From assembly GCA_015075745.1 (NCBI GenBank), contig JABTTW010000001.1:2480001-2544000 (forward strand): a stretch of DNA of 64,000 nt, written 5' to 3'. The DNA comes from Planctomycetia bacterium (lineage in GTDB: Bacteria > Planctomycetota > Phycisphaerae > UBA1845 > UTPLA1). Position 1 is the first letter of the stretch, and every line of letters begins with the position of its first letter. This document shows positions 10,207 to 18,563 of the stretch, one piece after another. Below the pieces are notes generated by a model. That model did no database searches. It was not told the origin of the DNA and saw only the letters and a program-made list of their open reading frames with translations. The position numbers and the translations under genes were made by a program.

Positions 10207-11540
10207 CGACCAATACGACGAACCTGGTCGCGCATGATCGCCACCGACTCGTCCATGATGTCGGCCTTGACGTCGAGTACCGGACGCAGGCGGATCGACC
10301 GCTCGCCGCTTCGCAACACGAGCAGGCCGAGCTCGAAGCAGCCCTTCCAGAACTTGTTGCGCGTCTCGGTGTCCGGCAGGTCGAATGCAAGGAGAAGTCC
10401 CCGGCCGCGGACGGCGGAGATGATCGACTCCTCGGCCTGGAGGCTCTGGAGCTGCTGAAGGAAGCGCTCGCCCATGGCGCGGGCGTTATCGACGAGGCGC
10501 TCGCTCTCGATGACGTTCATGTAATGCGTCGAACGAACCATGTCGGTGAAATTCCCGCCCCAGGTGGAGTTGATGCGGCTGGAGACCTTGAAGACGTTCT
10601 CCGGCACTTCGTCGATGCGCCGGCCGACCATGATGCCGCAGACCTGGGCCTTTTTTCCGAAGGTGAGAATGTCGGGGATGACGTCAAAGTGCTGGAAGCA
10701 CCAGGTCTTTCCGCTCATGCCCATGCCGGTCTGCACTTCGTCGAAGATGAGCAGCATGTCGTTTTCGTCGCAGATGCGGCGGAGAATGCGCAGCCATTCG
10801 GGGCGGAAGTGGTTATCGCCGCCCTCGCACTGAATCGGCTCGGTGATGATCGAGCAGATGCGGTGCGGCCGCGCTTCAATGGCGGCCATGATCTCCTGCT
10901 CGGCAGTCTTCTCGGCGGCGACTACCTTCTTGAGTCGCTCCGCCTCGGGCAGTGAATAGTCGAGTCCCGGGCTGCTGACGCGCGGCCAGTCGAATCGGGC
11001 GTAATACTTGACCTTGTTGGGGTCGGTGTTGGTCAGGGACATCGTGTAGCCCGTGCGACCGTGGAAGGCGTGGCGGAAGTGAAGGACTTCGGTGCCGATT
11101 TCTCCGCGGCCGGCGGCCATGTTCTTGCGCACTTTCCAGTCCATGGCGGTCTTGAGGGCGTTTTCAACGGCCAGGGCCCCGCCCTCGATGAAGAAGTAGC
11201 GATCCAACTGCGGGACGCCTACGACGCGATCCAGGGTGCGCACGAATCGGGCATACCGCCGGGTGTAGACGTCTGAATTGGAGACCTTCAGCAGGGCTCC
11301 CTCCAGCATGTCTTCACGAACTTCCGGGCGGTCGAAATAGGGGTGGTTGAAGCCGATCGGCATGGACGCGTAAAAGCTGTACAGGTCGATCAGGCTGCGA
11401 TCGGTATGCGCATCGTAGATGCGGCAGCCGCTGCTTCGTTCGAGATCGAGGACGATCTCAAAACCGTCCACGAGGATGTGCTTCTTCAATTCCGAAACGA
11501 CTTCATCCGCACCGACAAGCGGCTCAATTTGCGTTTTCAT
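10203..11540 (-). CDS. lat: L-lysine 6-transaminase
   Basis: Class III PLP aminotransferase that moves the epsilon-amino group of L-lysine to 2-oxoglutarate, giving 2-aminoadipate 6-semialdehyde. The 445-residue protein follows the lysine-epsilon-aminotransferase pattern: FHGRTGYTMSLTNTDPNKV (159-177), TEPIQCEGGDNHF, the PLP Asp267 in FDEVQTG, and the PLP lysine K296 in TFGKKAQVCG. The start at 11540 has TGAGGT a few bases upstream. The stop overlaps the next gene by four bases. An ALDH7 dehydrogenase further along the same strand completes conversion to 2-aminoadipate. Confidence 0.9.
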   Translation of the reverse strand: MKTQIEPLVGADEVVSELKKHILVDGFEIVLDLERSSGCRIYDAHTDRSLIDLYSFYASMPIGFNHPYFDRPEVREDMLEGALLKVSNSDVYTRRYARFVRTLDRVVGVPQLDRYFFIEGGALAVENALKTAMDWKVRKNMAAGRGEIGTEVLHFRHAFHGRTGYTMSLTNTDPNKVKYYARFDWPRVSSPGLDYSLPEAERLKKVVAAEKTAEQEIMAAIEARPHRICSIITEPIQCEGGDNHFRPEWLRILRRICDENDMLLIFDEVQTGMGMSGKTWCFQHFDVIPDILTFGKKAQVCGIMVGRRIDEVPENVFKVSSRINSTWGGNFTDMVRSTHYMNVIESERLVDNARAMGERFLQQLQSLQAEESIISAVRGRGLLLAFDLPDTETRNKFWKGCFELGLLVLRSGERSIRLRPVLDVKADIMDESVAIMRDQVRRIGR

Positions 11541-12046
11541 GTCAGACCTCATTCCCGGACTTTTTTGCCTGTTTGAATTCGATTCCCTGATCGGACCTCG
11601 CGCCGTGAGCTTCATCGACCCCGGATCGAGCGACCTTAAGGGCGCGCGAATGTGCCCTCCCGAGGCAGCCCGGAGTAGATGGAGGATGAGGATTATTATA
11701 GGGAGGCTATTCGTTGAAAACGGACGACATAAACGCGTCGACGCCGATCGAAGTTCGGTGGCACTTGGGGTGGCCCGCGTCGCGTGTGCCGTAGCCCACG
11801 CCCGCGGACTCCGTCGTCAGATTGTGGATAATTTCAATCATGGCCACATCGCTCCAAACGAACGGATTGCACTCTGATCATATTTGTCGGCCATTGCTTC
11901 GTCAACGATTCAGCGATTGATTCGAATGGCAGGTGCGTTTGAGGGTGTTGGCCTCGCGAAGTCCGCTCGCTACGATCATGATTCGTTGATTCGAAACCGG
12001 GGTTTTTCCTTTCACCATCCAATCGGGTGGGCAGGCGCAGCCGTGA
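11541..12046. other. Divergent intergenic region between lat and the antiporter
   Basis: 506 bases with no convincing gene; the reading frames here lack starts, ribosome sites or recognisable protein. On the minus strand a perfect TATAAT occupies 11700-11695, about 155 bases before the lat start, and is the best -10 candidate, though no good -35 lies at 16-18 bases. The stretch 11870-11900 is relatively AT-rich and may hold the plus-strand promoter. I see no terminator or riboswitch-like fold. Confidence 0.4.
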
Positions 12047-13744
12047 ATGGTCCAACTCAGTTCCGATGATCTCGGTCGGCTCCTGCTCGCGGTCGGCGTC
12101 CTTTTGGCGCTGGCCCGGATTCTGGGTGAGCTTGCGCAGCGCATCGGGCAGCCGGGCATTCTCGGCGAGCTACTCACGGGTATTTTGCTCGGTCCCAGCA
12201 TCCTTGGGTCGTTGGCTCCGAGAGCACACGACTACCTCTTCCCGGCGTCGGGCCCCTTCGCACTGGCGCTCGACGGGCTTTCAAATGTAGGCGTCGTTCT
12301 GTTTCTTCTCGTGGCGGGGATGGAGGTGAATCTCTCCGCGATCTGGCGTCAGGGTAAGAGCGCCCTTTCGGTCAGCATCTCGGGCATCGTGATTCCCTTC
12401 GCCATCGGGTTTGTCGCGGGTTGGTTGAGTCCGAGTCTGTTCGGGGCCGACGCTGAGGCTGATCGCCTTGTATTCGCCCTCGTCCTGGCGGCGACGCTTT
12501 CCATCTCGGCATTGCCGGTGATTGCCCGGACGCTGATGGACCTCAATCTTTACCGCAGCGATCTCGGCATGATCATCATCGCCGCGGCGATCTTCGATGA
12601 CCTGGCCGGCTGGATCATCTTCGCGGTTGTCCTCGGCATGATGGGCTCCGTCGACCACGGGCTGAGTACGAATCTCACCATTATGCTCACGCTGCTCTAC
12701 GTCGGCGTCATGTTGAGCGTCGGGAGGTATCTCGTCCATCAGGCATTGGGATGGATTCAGGCGAACACCTCGTGGCCGGGCGGCGTGCTCGCATTTTCGC
12801 TTTCGCTGGCCGTGTTCGGCGCGGCCTTTACGCAGTGGATCGGGGTCCACGCGGTCTTCGGGTCATTCGTCATCGGTGTCGTGATCGGCGATTCGAGTCA
12901 TCTGCGCGAGCAGACGCGCTTGACGATCAGCCAGTTCGTTTCGTTTGTCTTTGCCCCGCTGTTTTTTGCAAGCATCGGGCTGAAGGTCAACGCTGTCGCC
13001 AACTTCGATCCGCTCTTGATCGTGCTGGTCTTTGCCCTTTCGTGTTTCGGCAAAGTGATCGGCTGCGGCGTTGGGGCGCGGCTTGGCGGGATGGGCCGGC
13101 GGGAAGCGTGCGCCGTCGGATTTGGGATGAACGCCCGCGGCGTCATGGGCATCATCCTCGGGCTGCTTGCGTTGCAGAACCGCGTCATCTCGGAATCGAT
13201 GTTCGTGGCGATTGTCATCATGAGCGTGGTCACGTCGATGATCGCCGGACCGGCCATGCGAGTGGTGCTGCGGCTTCGCAAGCGTCGCCAGCTCGCGGAC
13301 TACATCACGTCGAAATCGTTCGCAGGATGGCTCAAACCGACGGACCGGCGCGAGGCGATCGAGGTCTTGTGCAGGGTCGCCGCGAACAACGGCATATCGG
13401 CCGACGTGATTCTTGAGGCGGTGCTCGCGCGCGAGGGCACCATGCCGACGGGGATTGGAAACGGCGTGGCGATTCCTCACGCGCGCATCGAAGGTTTGCA
13501 AAGTCCGATTCTGGTGCTGGGGTTGTCGGCGGCCGGCATCGATTTCGACGCTCCGGATGGCGAGCCGTCTCACGTCATCATTCTGATACTCAGTCCGATC
13601 AACGACGACGGCGTGCAGTTGCAGATCCTGGCGGACATCGCGCGGACGTTTTCGTCTCCGGCGGCGCGGCGCGAGTTTCTCAAGGTAAACACGTACACCG
13701 AGCTGCTGGCGACGCTGCGGTCAACGGCGGACGTCCACGCGTAG
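12047..13744 (+). CDS. CPA2-family Na+/H+ (K+/H+) antiporter fused to PTS EIIA domain
   Basis: Inner-membrane cation:proton antiporter of the CPA2/KefB-like family, 565 residues. Residues 10-400 hold about twelve membrane segments with the typical GQPGILGELLTGILLGPSIL start and the FDDLAGW pair of ion-coupling Asp residues near 185-188. Residues 415-560 form a PTS EIIA (fructose/nitrogen type) domain with the phospho-accepting His478 in GNGVAIPHARI. No KTN/TrkA-N nucleotide domain is present; the EIIA domain takes its place, suggesting control by phosphorylation rather than NAD(H) or c-di-AMP. This is inference: EIIA could also act as a passive sensor. Start by ATG at 12047; no strong ribosome site. 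Confidence 0.88.
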   Translation: MVQLSSDDLGRLLLAVGVLLALARILGELAQRIGQPGILGELLTGILLGPSILGSLAPRAHDYLFPASGPFALALDGLSNVGVVLFLLVAGMEVNLSAIWRQGKSALSVSISGIVIPFAIGFVAGWLSPSLFGADAEADRLVFALVLAATLSISALPVIARTLMDLNLYRSDLGMIIIAAAIFDDLAGWIIFAVVLGMMGSVDHGLSTNLTIMLTLLYVGVMLSVGRYLVHQALGWIQANTSWPGGVLAFSLSLAVFGAAFTQWIGVHAVFGSFVIGVVIGDSSHLREQTRLTISQFVSFVFAPLFFASIGLKVNAVANFDPLLIVLVFALSCFGKVIGCGVGARLGGMGRREACAVGFGMNARGVMGIILGLLALQNRVISESMFVAIVIMSVVTSMIAGPAMRVVLRLRKRRQLADYITSKSFAGWLKPTDRREAIEVLCRVAANNGISADVILEAVLAREGTMPTGIGNGVAIPHARIEGLQSPILVLGLSAAGIDFDAPDGEPSHVIILILSPINDDGVQLQILADIARTFSSPAARREFLKVNTYTELLATLRSTADVHA

Positions 13745-13770
13745 TTCCCAGTGGCTGCGGTGCGATCAGG

Positions 13771-13962
13771 TCAACCGTCGGTTGATTCGGCGATGGAGTC
13801 AGGCGTTTCCGGCACATTCTTTCCAGTGCGCTTTCGCACGGCCTCGCGCAGGATGAACTCGATCTGTCCGTTCAGGCTGCGAAGGTCGCTCTCGGCCCAT
13901 TGCTGGAGCTGCTCCCACAGCTCGTGTGATATCCGCAGCAGAATGGGTTTCTTCGACGCCAT
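13771..13962 (-). CDS. Arc-like ribbon-helix-helix DNA-binding protein
   Basis: Small protein of 63 residues whose first 45 match the Arc/MetJ ribbon-helix-helix layout: strand KPILLRIS, then helices HELWEQLQQWAESD and LNGQIEFILREAVRKR. Such proteins dimerise and bind operators through the N-terminal strand. It is 43 bases downstream of the SPFH gene on the same strand. Similar small proteins often sit beside SPFH genes and are sometimes labelled antitoxins; no toxin is present here, so autorepression of the pair is the simpler reading. A matching inverted repeat lies in the upstream promoter. Confidence 0.72.
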   Translation of the reverse strand: MASKKPILLRISHELWEQLQQWAESDLRSLNGQIEFILREAVRKRTGKNVPETPDSIAESTDG

Positions 13963-14004
13963 CGGGATACTCGATTGGAGGACTGATTCGTCGGCCGCGC
14001 TTCG

Positions 14005-14916
14005 TCAGCTGTACAGTGTTCCCGTGTTGACGACGGGCTGCGCCGCCTGCTCACCGCATAGCACGACGAGGAGGTTGCTGATCATGGCTGCCTTCCGCTC
14101 CATGTCCAGTTCGACGATCTTTTCTTTCTCGATGTGCTCGAGCGCCATCTGCACCATGCCGACTGCGCCGTCGACGATCCGGCGGCGGGCCGCGACGATG
14201 GCTTCGGCCTGTTGGCGGCGGAGCATCGCGCCGGCGATCTCCGATGCGTAAGCGAGGTGACTGAGCCGCGCTTCTTCGACGACGACGCCGGCCTTGGCGA
14301 GGCGCTCCTGCAACTCCTCCGTCAGAGCCGCGGAGACTTCATCGAGACTGCCGCGCAGGGAGAGCTCATTGTCCTCATGGGTGTCGTAGGGATAGCGGCT
14401 TGCGAGGTGCCTGACGGCCGACTCGCTTTGAATGTGAACGTAGTTGACGTAGTCGTCCACCTCGAAGACGGCACGGCCTGTATCCTCGACACGCCATACG
14501 ACGATCGCGGCGATGTCGATGGGATTGCCCCGTGCGTCGTTGACCTTGAGCTTCTCACCGTTGAAGTTGCGAACGCGCAGCGACACCTTGATCTTTTTAT
14601 AGAATGGGTTGGCCCAGTGAAAGCCCTGCTTGCGGGCCGTGCCCTTGTATTCGCCGAAGAGGATCAGCACGGCCGCAGTGTTGGGCTGAAGGGTGAAGAA
14701 GCCGCACCACAGGGTGAAGACGGTCATGCCGAGCAGGCACCACCCGACGATGTGAAGGGCAGGCCATAGACCAGAGATTTCCGGGCCGGCTCCTTTTAGT
14801 TGGGCCGCGAGCGAGATGGACCAGACCAGCCCGCAGACCGTGCCGATGGATGCCAGGCATTGAAAGGCCAGCATTCCCCAGCCACTCTTGGGTACCCGTT
14901 CGAATTCGCCACTCAT
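14005..14916 (-). CDS. SPFH/Band 7 domain membrane protein
   Basis: Membrane-anchored stomatin/prohibitin-type protein of 303 residues; relatives assemble into large rings that organise membranes or partner proteases. Two membrane segments occupy about 15-85, then the SPFH domain starts at GFFTLQPNTAAVLILFGEYK, has GFHWANPFYKKIKVSLRVR, and runs to about 240, followed by the usual EARLSHLAYASEIAGAMLRR and an Ala/Glu-rich helix. The ATG at 14916 has AAGGAG eight bases upstream. It is transcribed with the downstream ribbon-helix-helix gene. Confidence 0.85.
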   Translation of the reverse strand: MSGEFERVPKSGWGMLAFQCLASIGTVCGLVWSISLAAQLKGAGPEISGLWPALHIVGWCLLGMTVFTLWCGFFTLQPNTAAVLILFGEYKGTARKQGFHWANPFYKKIKVSLRVRNFNGEKLKVNDARGNPIDIAAIVVWRVEDTGRAVFEVDDYVNYVHIQSESAVRHLASRYPYDTHEDNELSLRGSLDEVSAALTEELQERLAKAGVVVEEARLSHLAYASEIAGAMLRRQQAEAIVAARRRIVDGAVGMVQMALEHIEKEKIVELDMERKAAMISNLLVVLCGEQAAQPVVNTGTLYS

Positions 14917-15223
14917 GACAATCTCCTTTTATGAGGTCCCTCCTCAGAGGGCCTATACCATAACAATATCACATAGATATCATTGTGCAAATCAGCATCG
15001 GGAGAATTGTTGTAAGTCATTGTTTTACATAATAATAATGGCCGTTAATTTCCTGCGTGAATTGGATTCCTGTGGGGCTCTTTGGGGGATCCTTCGCTAC
15101 GCAGGCCCCATCGGGAGCGGCGGGTCTCGGGTTGCGAAGTCCCTGAGAATCTGCGTAAATCGTCGCCTGCGAACCGACCGGAGTTCGCCCTCGTGTGAGA
15201 CTAATTGCTGAAAGGCAGATTCG
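14917..15223. other. AT-rich divergent intergenic region between SPFH operon and bioY
   Basis: 307 bases without a gene. The section 14955-15050 is markedly AT-rich for this window. It contains the SPFH promoter and, at 15011-15029, an inverted repeat TGTAA-N9-TTACA. TTGTAA (15010-15015) and TAATAA, 17 bases apart on the plus strand, are a possible bioY promoter overlapping that repeat. The arms vaguely resemble biotin-repressor operators, but the spacer is much shorter. Confidence 0.35.
14963..14990 (-). promoter_or_regulatory. Candidate promoter with internal operator for the SPFH/RHH operon
   Basis: On the minus strand TTGCAC (14990-14985) and TATTGT (14968-14963) are 16 bases apart and resemble -35 and -10 elements. 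Between them lies the inverted repeat ATATC-N5-GATAT (14966-14980 on the plus strand). A site covering the spacer is a classic repressor position, and the downstream gene encodes a ribbon-helix-helix protein. The leader also has a CCCTC/GAGGG hairpin (about 14941-14953) before the AAGGAG ribosome site. Confidence 0.42.
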
Positions 15224-15832
15224 ATGAGCCCAGCCTGCACCTTGAGTGATCTGATTCGCCCGGCAAAGGGCGCCAAGCAAGCGACCGTGTTGCGAGACAC
15301 TGTTCTGGTTATTGGCGGGAGCCTGCTCGTCGCGGTGTGTGCGAAGGTGCAAGCGCCCACATGGCCGGTGCCAATGACGTTACAGCCCTTCGCCGTTCTG
15401 CTGGTCGGCGCGGCCCTCGGCAGCCGGCGCGGCGGCCTCGCGATTCTTGCTTATCTATTGGAAGGCGCATCGGGGCTACCTGTCTTTGCTTCTGCACCGT
15501 ACGGCGGCGCGGCTTATCTCCTGGGACCGACGGCCGGATATCTGCTTGGGTTTGTTCCAGCGGCCTATGTCGTCGGCCTGCTTGCTGAGCGGCGGTGGGA
15601 TCGTCGATTCGTTTCCACGCTTGCCGCGATGGCAATCGGACAGTCGATCATTCTCGCCTGCGGTTTTGCATGGATGGCGGTGGGTATCGGCGCGAAGGCG
15701 GCGTTTGCCACCGGCGTCGTGCCGTTTATCGTCGGCGACAGTCTCAAGATCGCCCTGGCCGCTGTTGCTCTGCCTGGTGCATGGCGAATCATTCATACGA
15801 TGAGCGGCTCAACCGAACAGCGCGAAGAATGA
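15224..15832 (+). CDS. bioY: Biotin transporter S component BioY
   Basis: Membrane-embedded substrate-binding component of a biotin ECF transporter, 202 residues with about six membrane segments. The BioY core is visible: VPMTLQPFAVLLVGAALGSRRGGLA (about 48-72), then LEGASGLPVFASAP and the conserved GPTAGYLLGF stretch (about 100-110). An AAAGG site lies about eight bases before the ATG at 15224. No EcfA/EcfT genes are in view; BioY can work alone or use a shared energising module elsewhere. The stop overlaps the start of a lipoprotein gene (ATGA). Confidence 0.88.
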   Translation: MSPACTLSDLIRPAKGAKQATVLRDTVLVIGGSLLVAVCAKVQAPTWPVPMTLQPFAVLLVGAALGSRRGGLAILAYLLEGASGLPVFASAPYGGAAYLLGPTAGYLLGFVPAAYVVGLLAERRWDRRFVSTLAAMAIGQSIILACGFAWMAVGIGAKAAFATGVVPFIVGDSLKIALAAVALPGAWRIIHTMSGSTEQREE

Positions 15833-16359
15833 GACGGGCCTCAGGCCGAAACTCTGTAACACTTGCGATGCAGACATCCTGCGCGATTCGCGTGGCCGGT
15901 ATCTTGTTTGTCCTGACCATGACGGTCGGCTGCAGCGTCGAAGGGCCTATTCACGTCGATTCCACCGCCGAGCCGGTCCGCTTTATTGTTGACCATCGCG
16001 GCTGGCCCCGGCCGTTCTGGTCTCCGCGCATCACCGAATTCGCCATTGCCAGCGAGGCCGACGGGCCGATCTGGCAGTTGGAATCCGCCGATGCCATCGG
16101 CGTGCCCGCGAAGCAGTTGGCATTTCTATACGGAGAGGTACCGCCCGGCTTCGTGCAGCTTTTTCCGGAGCAGGCCCGCAGACCGATTCGCCTCAAGCCA
16201 AGTAGAAACTACTTCGTAGCGGCCGGTGGTCCCAAGGCGGTCTTCAAGATGGTCTTCGCGGTTCCGGTCGACGGTTACACGCCGGTTTTGCCGGATGTCG
16301 GCAATGTCGGCGCGACGAGCGCGCCGGCGGAGCCTTCGTCGCAACCGAGCGCGCCCTGA
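15829..16359 (+). CDS. Putative lipoprotein, coupled to bioY
   Basis: Unrecognised exported protein of about 176 residues. The signal-type segment VAGILFVLTMTVGC ends in a plausible lipoprotein Cys. The body is compact with no recognised motif and ends in a Pro/Ser/Ala tail (SAPAEPSSQPSAP). The ATG at 15829 overlaps the bioY stop (ATGA), which favours coupling; a second in-frame ATG at 15868 would give a shorter, more usual signal peptide. Neither has a strong ribosome site. Confidence 0.58.
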   Translation: MRRASGRNSVTLAMQTSCAIRVAGILFVLTMTVGCSVEGPIHVDSTAEPVRFIVDHRGWPRPFWSPRITEFAIASEADGPIWQLESADAIGVPAKQLAFLYGEVPPGFVQLFPEQARRPIRLKPSRNYFVAAGGPKAVFKMVFAVPVDGYTPVLPDVGNVGATSAPAEPSSQPSAP

Positions 16360-16865
16360 GGCGCGCAATTCCAAGAGGGCCGGCCTCTGCGCGGTTTCTG
16401 CCGCGCGGGAAGCATGTCCTGCACGGATCGTGCCGGTCTCATGTCACCACTTCATAGTTTCCGAGCGGCGACCGCGAAAAACTCTTCGCGTCTAGAGCCT
16501 CGTCAAATCAACACTTAGCGATTTTCGAATCGATTCCCGTCACGGCTGTTGCGCGTCTGGCACGCCAAGTGCCTTCAGTCGGCGGCGACTCGTGCGCCGA
16601 TAGTAGGCGCGTCGCAGGAGTGATGTATGTCTCGTGATCGCATGACACAAGAAAGCAACGAGTTCCGCCCTTCGTGCACGGCCACCAAGGGCGAGGATTG
16701 GCAGCGACTCGGCGCTAAGATTCGACAGGCCGCTTTGGCCGCCGCCGCGCTGCACGTGTGCCGCCGTTCATGGATTCACGATCGACTTGGTGAGATTCAG
16801 TCAGGCAATGGATCAAGCGCCGCCTGAGTACGGCGACACGATTTCTTAGAGAAGACGACACGCGA
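16360..16865. other. Intergenic region upstream of the flagellar cluster
   Basis: 506 bases. A GCGCGG-TTTCTG-CCGCGC hairpin at 16389-16406 could end the upstream transcript, though it lacks a T-run. A short frame at 16627-16827 (66 codons) has an AGGAG six bases before its ATG, but its product resembles nothing I know; I do not call it a gene. The rest probably holds the promoter of the flagellar operon, including the sigma-54-like site listed separately. Confidence 0.4.
16558..16573 (+). promoter_or_regulatory. Sigma-54-like -24/-12 sequence upstream of flgF
   Basis: TGGCACGCCAAGTGCC has a perfect TGGCAC -24 block and a TGC at the -12 position with the right spacing, but misses the usual TTGCA. 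It is also a perfect GGCAC-N5-GTGCC inverted repeat, so it could equally be a protein-binding palindrome. It lies about 290 bases before flgF. Confidence 0.28.
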
Positions 16866-17624
16866 ATGGTTTACGGGCTCTATCAATCCGCTGCAGGCCT
16901 TCAGACGCAGGAGTATCGCCAGGCGATTCTGGCGAACAACCTCGCCAACGTCGACACGCCGGGCTTCAAACCCGATCGCATCACGTTTCAGGAGCGACTC
17001 GCGGCATCACTGGTTGAGGGCAACCCTCGAACGCGGCACCCGGTGCTCGATTCGCTGCCCGGCGGATTGTTTGAGACGCCGGTGTACACGGACTATTCGC
17101 AATCCAGCTTTGATACGACGGGCGGCCCACTCGATGTCGCGCTTGAAGGTGACGGATTCCTGACGCTCAAGACCGACGAAGGCCGTCGCTACACGCGTGA
17201 CGGGCGACTGATCGTCGATCGGGAAGGCACGCTGCTTCATGCTTCAAGCGGCGCTCCGATCCTCGACGAGCAGGGCCGCACGATTCAGCTTGAGCGAGCT
17301 TCGCTGAGTAAGGTGCGCATCGACGACACCGGCCGCATTCAGCAGGGCGAGACGGTTATCGCCCGGCTTGCCATTGTGGACTTCGCCGACAAGACGGCGC
17401 TGCAGAAGACCGGCGGCAATCTCATCGATGCCAATGGGCAGAAGCCGATCGGCTCGAAAGCGGCTGTCCTTCAGAACGCGGTGGAGTCGTCCGGCGTCGA
17501 TCCCATCACCTCGCTGGTCGAGATGATCGAGTCGACGCGAGCATATCAGCTCAATGCCAACATTTTGACGCTTCAGGATGAATCACTCGGCCGAGTTGTG
17601 AACGACGTCGGCCGAATTGGATAG
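16866..17624 (+). CDS. flgF: Flagellar basal-body rod protein FlgF
   Basis: Proximal rod subunit, 252 residues, first gene of the flagellar cluster. The N-terminus has the rod/hook signature LANNLANVDTPGFK (about 23-36), the middle has LDVALEGDGFLTLKTDEGRRYTRDG, typical of FlgF/FlgG, and the C-terminus has the coiled-coil MIESTRAYQLNANILTLQDE. FlgF is preferred to FlgG because the next gene is the better FlgG match and because FlgF normally precedes FlgG. Exported by the flagellar type III apparatus without a signal peptide. Confidence 0.88.
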   Translation: MVYGLYQSAAGLQTQEYRQAILANNLANVDTPGFKPDRITFQERLAASLVEGNPRTRHPVLDSLPGGLFETPVYTDYSQSSFDTTGGPLDVALEGDGFLTLKTDEGRRYTRDGRLIVDREGTLLHASSGAPILDEQGRTIQLERASLSKVRIDDTGRIQQGETVIARLAIVDFADKTALQKTGGNLIDANGQKPIGSKAAVLQNAVESSGVDPITSLVEMIESTRAYQLNANILTLQDESLGRVVNDVGRIG

Positions 17625-17714
17625 TGACGACGGCGGGCGCACTCGCGTGACCGCCAGTGACAGGTGCGAAACAGGACGTAACGGGACGACAGGAAGTCGA
17701 GAGTGAAGGCTTAA

Positions 17715-18524
17715 ATGGCACTTCAGGCACTTTATACTGCGGCGACGGGCATGAAGGCGATGGACTTCAAGCTCAACGTCACCGCCAATAATCTCGCCAA
17801 CATCGAGACGACCGCGTTCAAGCGATCGCGCGTCAACTTCGAGGATCTGATTTACCGCACCCTCGAGCAGCCCGGTCTCCGGAACGGTCTGGAAACCCCG
17901 CTGCCCATGGGCAAGCAAATCGGCACCGGCGTTCGGGAGGCCGGCACGCAGCTCGACTTTACTCAGGGTTCCTTCGATCAGACCGGCGCTCAGCTCGACA
18001 TGGCCATCGAGGGCGAGGGCTTCTTCCAGGTGCAGGCCTTTATCGACGGTCAGGAAAAGACCGTCTACACGCGGGCCGGCAACTTCACGAAGAACTCGAA
18101 CGGTGAAATCGTCCTTGGCAACAGCCTCGGTGCGCGGCTCGAGCCGCAGATCACCATACCGCAGGACGCCATCGAGCTTTCGATCTCCCCGCAGGGGTTG
18201 ATCGCCGTGCGTACGCAGGGCTCATTGGAGTTTCAAGATGTGGGGCAGATTCAGCTTGCCCGCTTCGTGAACCCGACGGGTCTCAAGCAGCTCGGAAAGA
18301 ACCTTTACGACCAGACCGATGCGTCCGGCCCGCCGGTGCAGGCGAACCCGACGCAGGACGGCACCGGGTCGATTCTTTCCGCGACTCTCGAATTATCCAA
18401 CGTCGATCCGGTGCGCGAGCTCGTCGAGCTTATCCGCACGCAACGGTCGTTTGAATTGAATTCGCAATCCATCCAGAGCGCCGATCAGACGCTTCAAACA
18501 GTTAACAATCTGAGGAGATTCTAA
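17715..18524 (+). CDS. flgG: Flagellar distal rod protein FlgG
   Basis: Distal rod subunit, 269 residues, close to the usual 260. It begins MALQALYTAATGMKAMDFKL, followed by NVTANNLANIETTAFKRSRV, the FlgG form of the rod signature. LDMAIEGEGFFQVQ and YTRAGNFTKNSNGEIV fill the middle, and the C-terminal helix is VDPVRELVELIRTQRSFELN. Ninety bases separate it from flgF. Confidence 0.92.
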   Translation: MALQALYTAATGMKAMDFKLNVTANNLANIETTAFKRSRVNFEDLIYRTLEQPGLRNGLETPLPMGKQIGTGVREAGTQLDFTQGSFDQTGAQLDMAIEGEGFFQVQAFIDGQEKTVYTRAGNFTKNSNGEIVLGNSLGARLEPQITIPQDAIELSISPQGLIAVRTQGSLEFQDVGQIQLARFVNPTGLKQLGKNLYDQTDASGPPVQANPTQDGTGSILSATLELSNVDPVRELVELIRTQRSFELNSQSIQSADQTLQTVNNLRRF

Positions 18525-18563
18525 TCGCCTAGTTAGCGGAGCAGGGACGGCGGAGACGTCAGC

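Noticed and set aside
16627..16827. 66-codon frame with an AGGAG site upstream of flgF
   Set aside because: Ribosome site is good, but the translation resembles nothing known and lies in the likely promoter region; kept as a note only.
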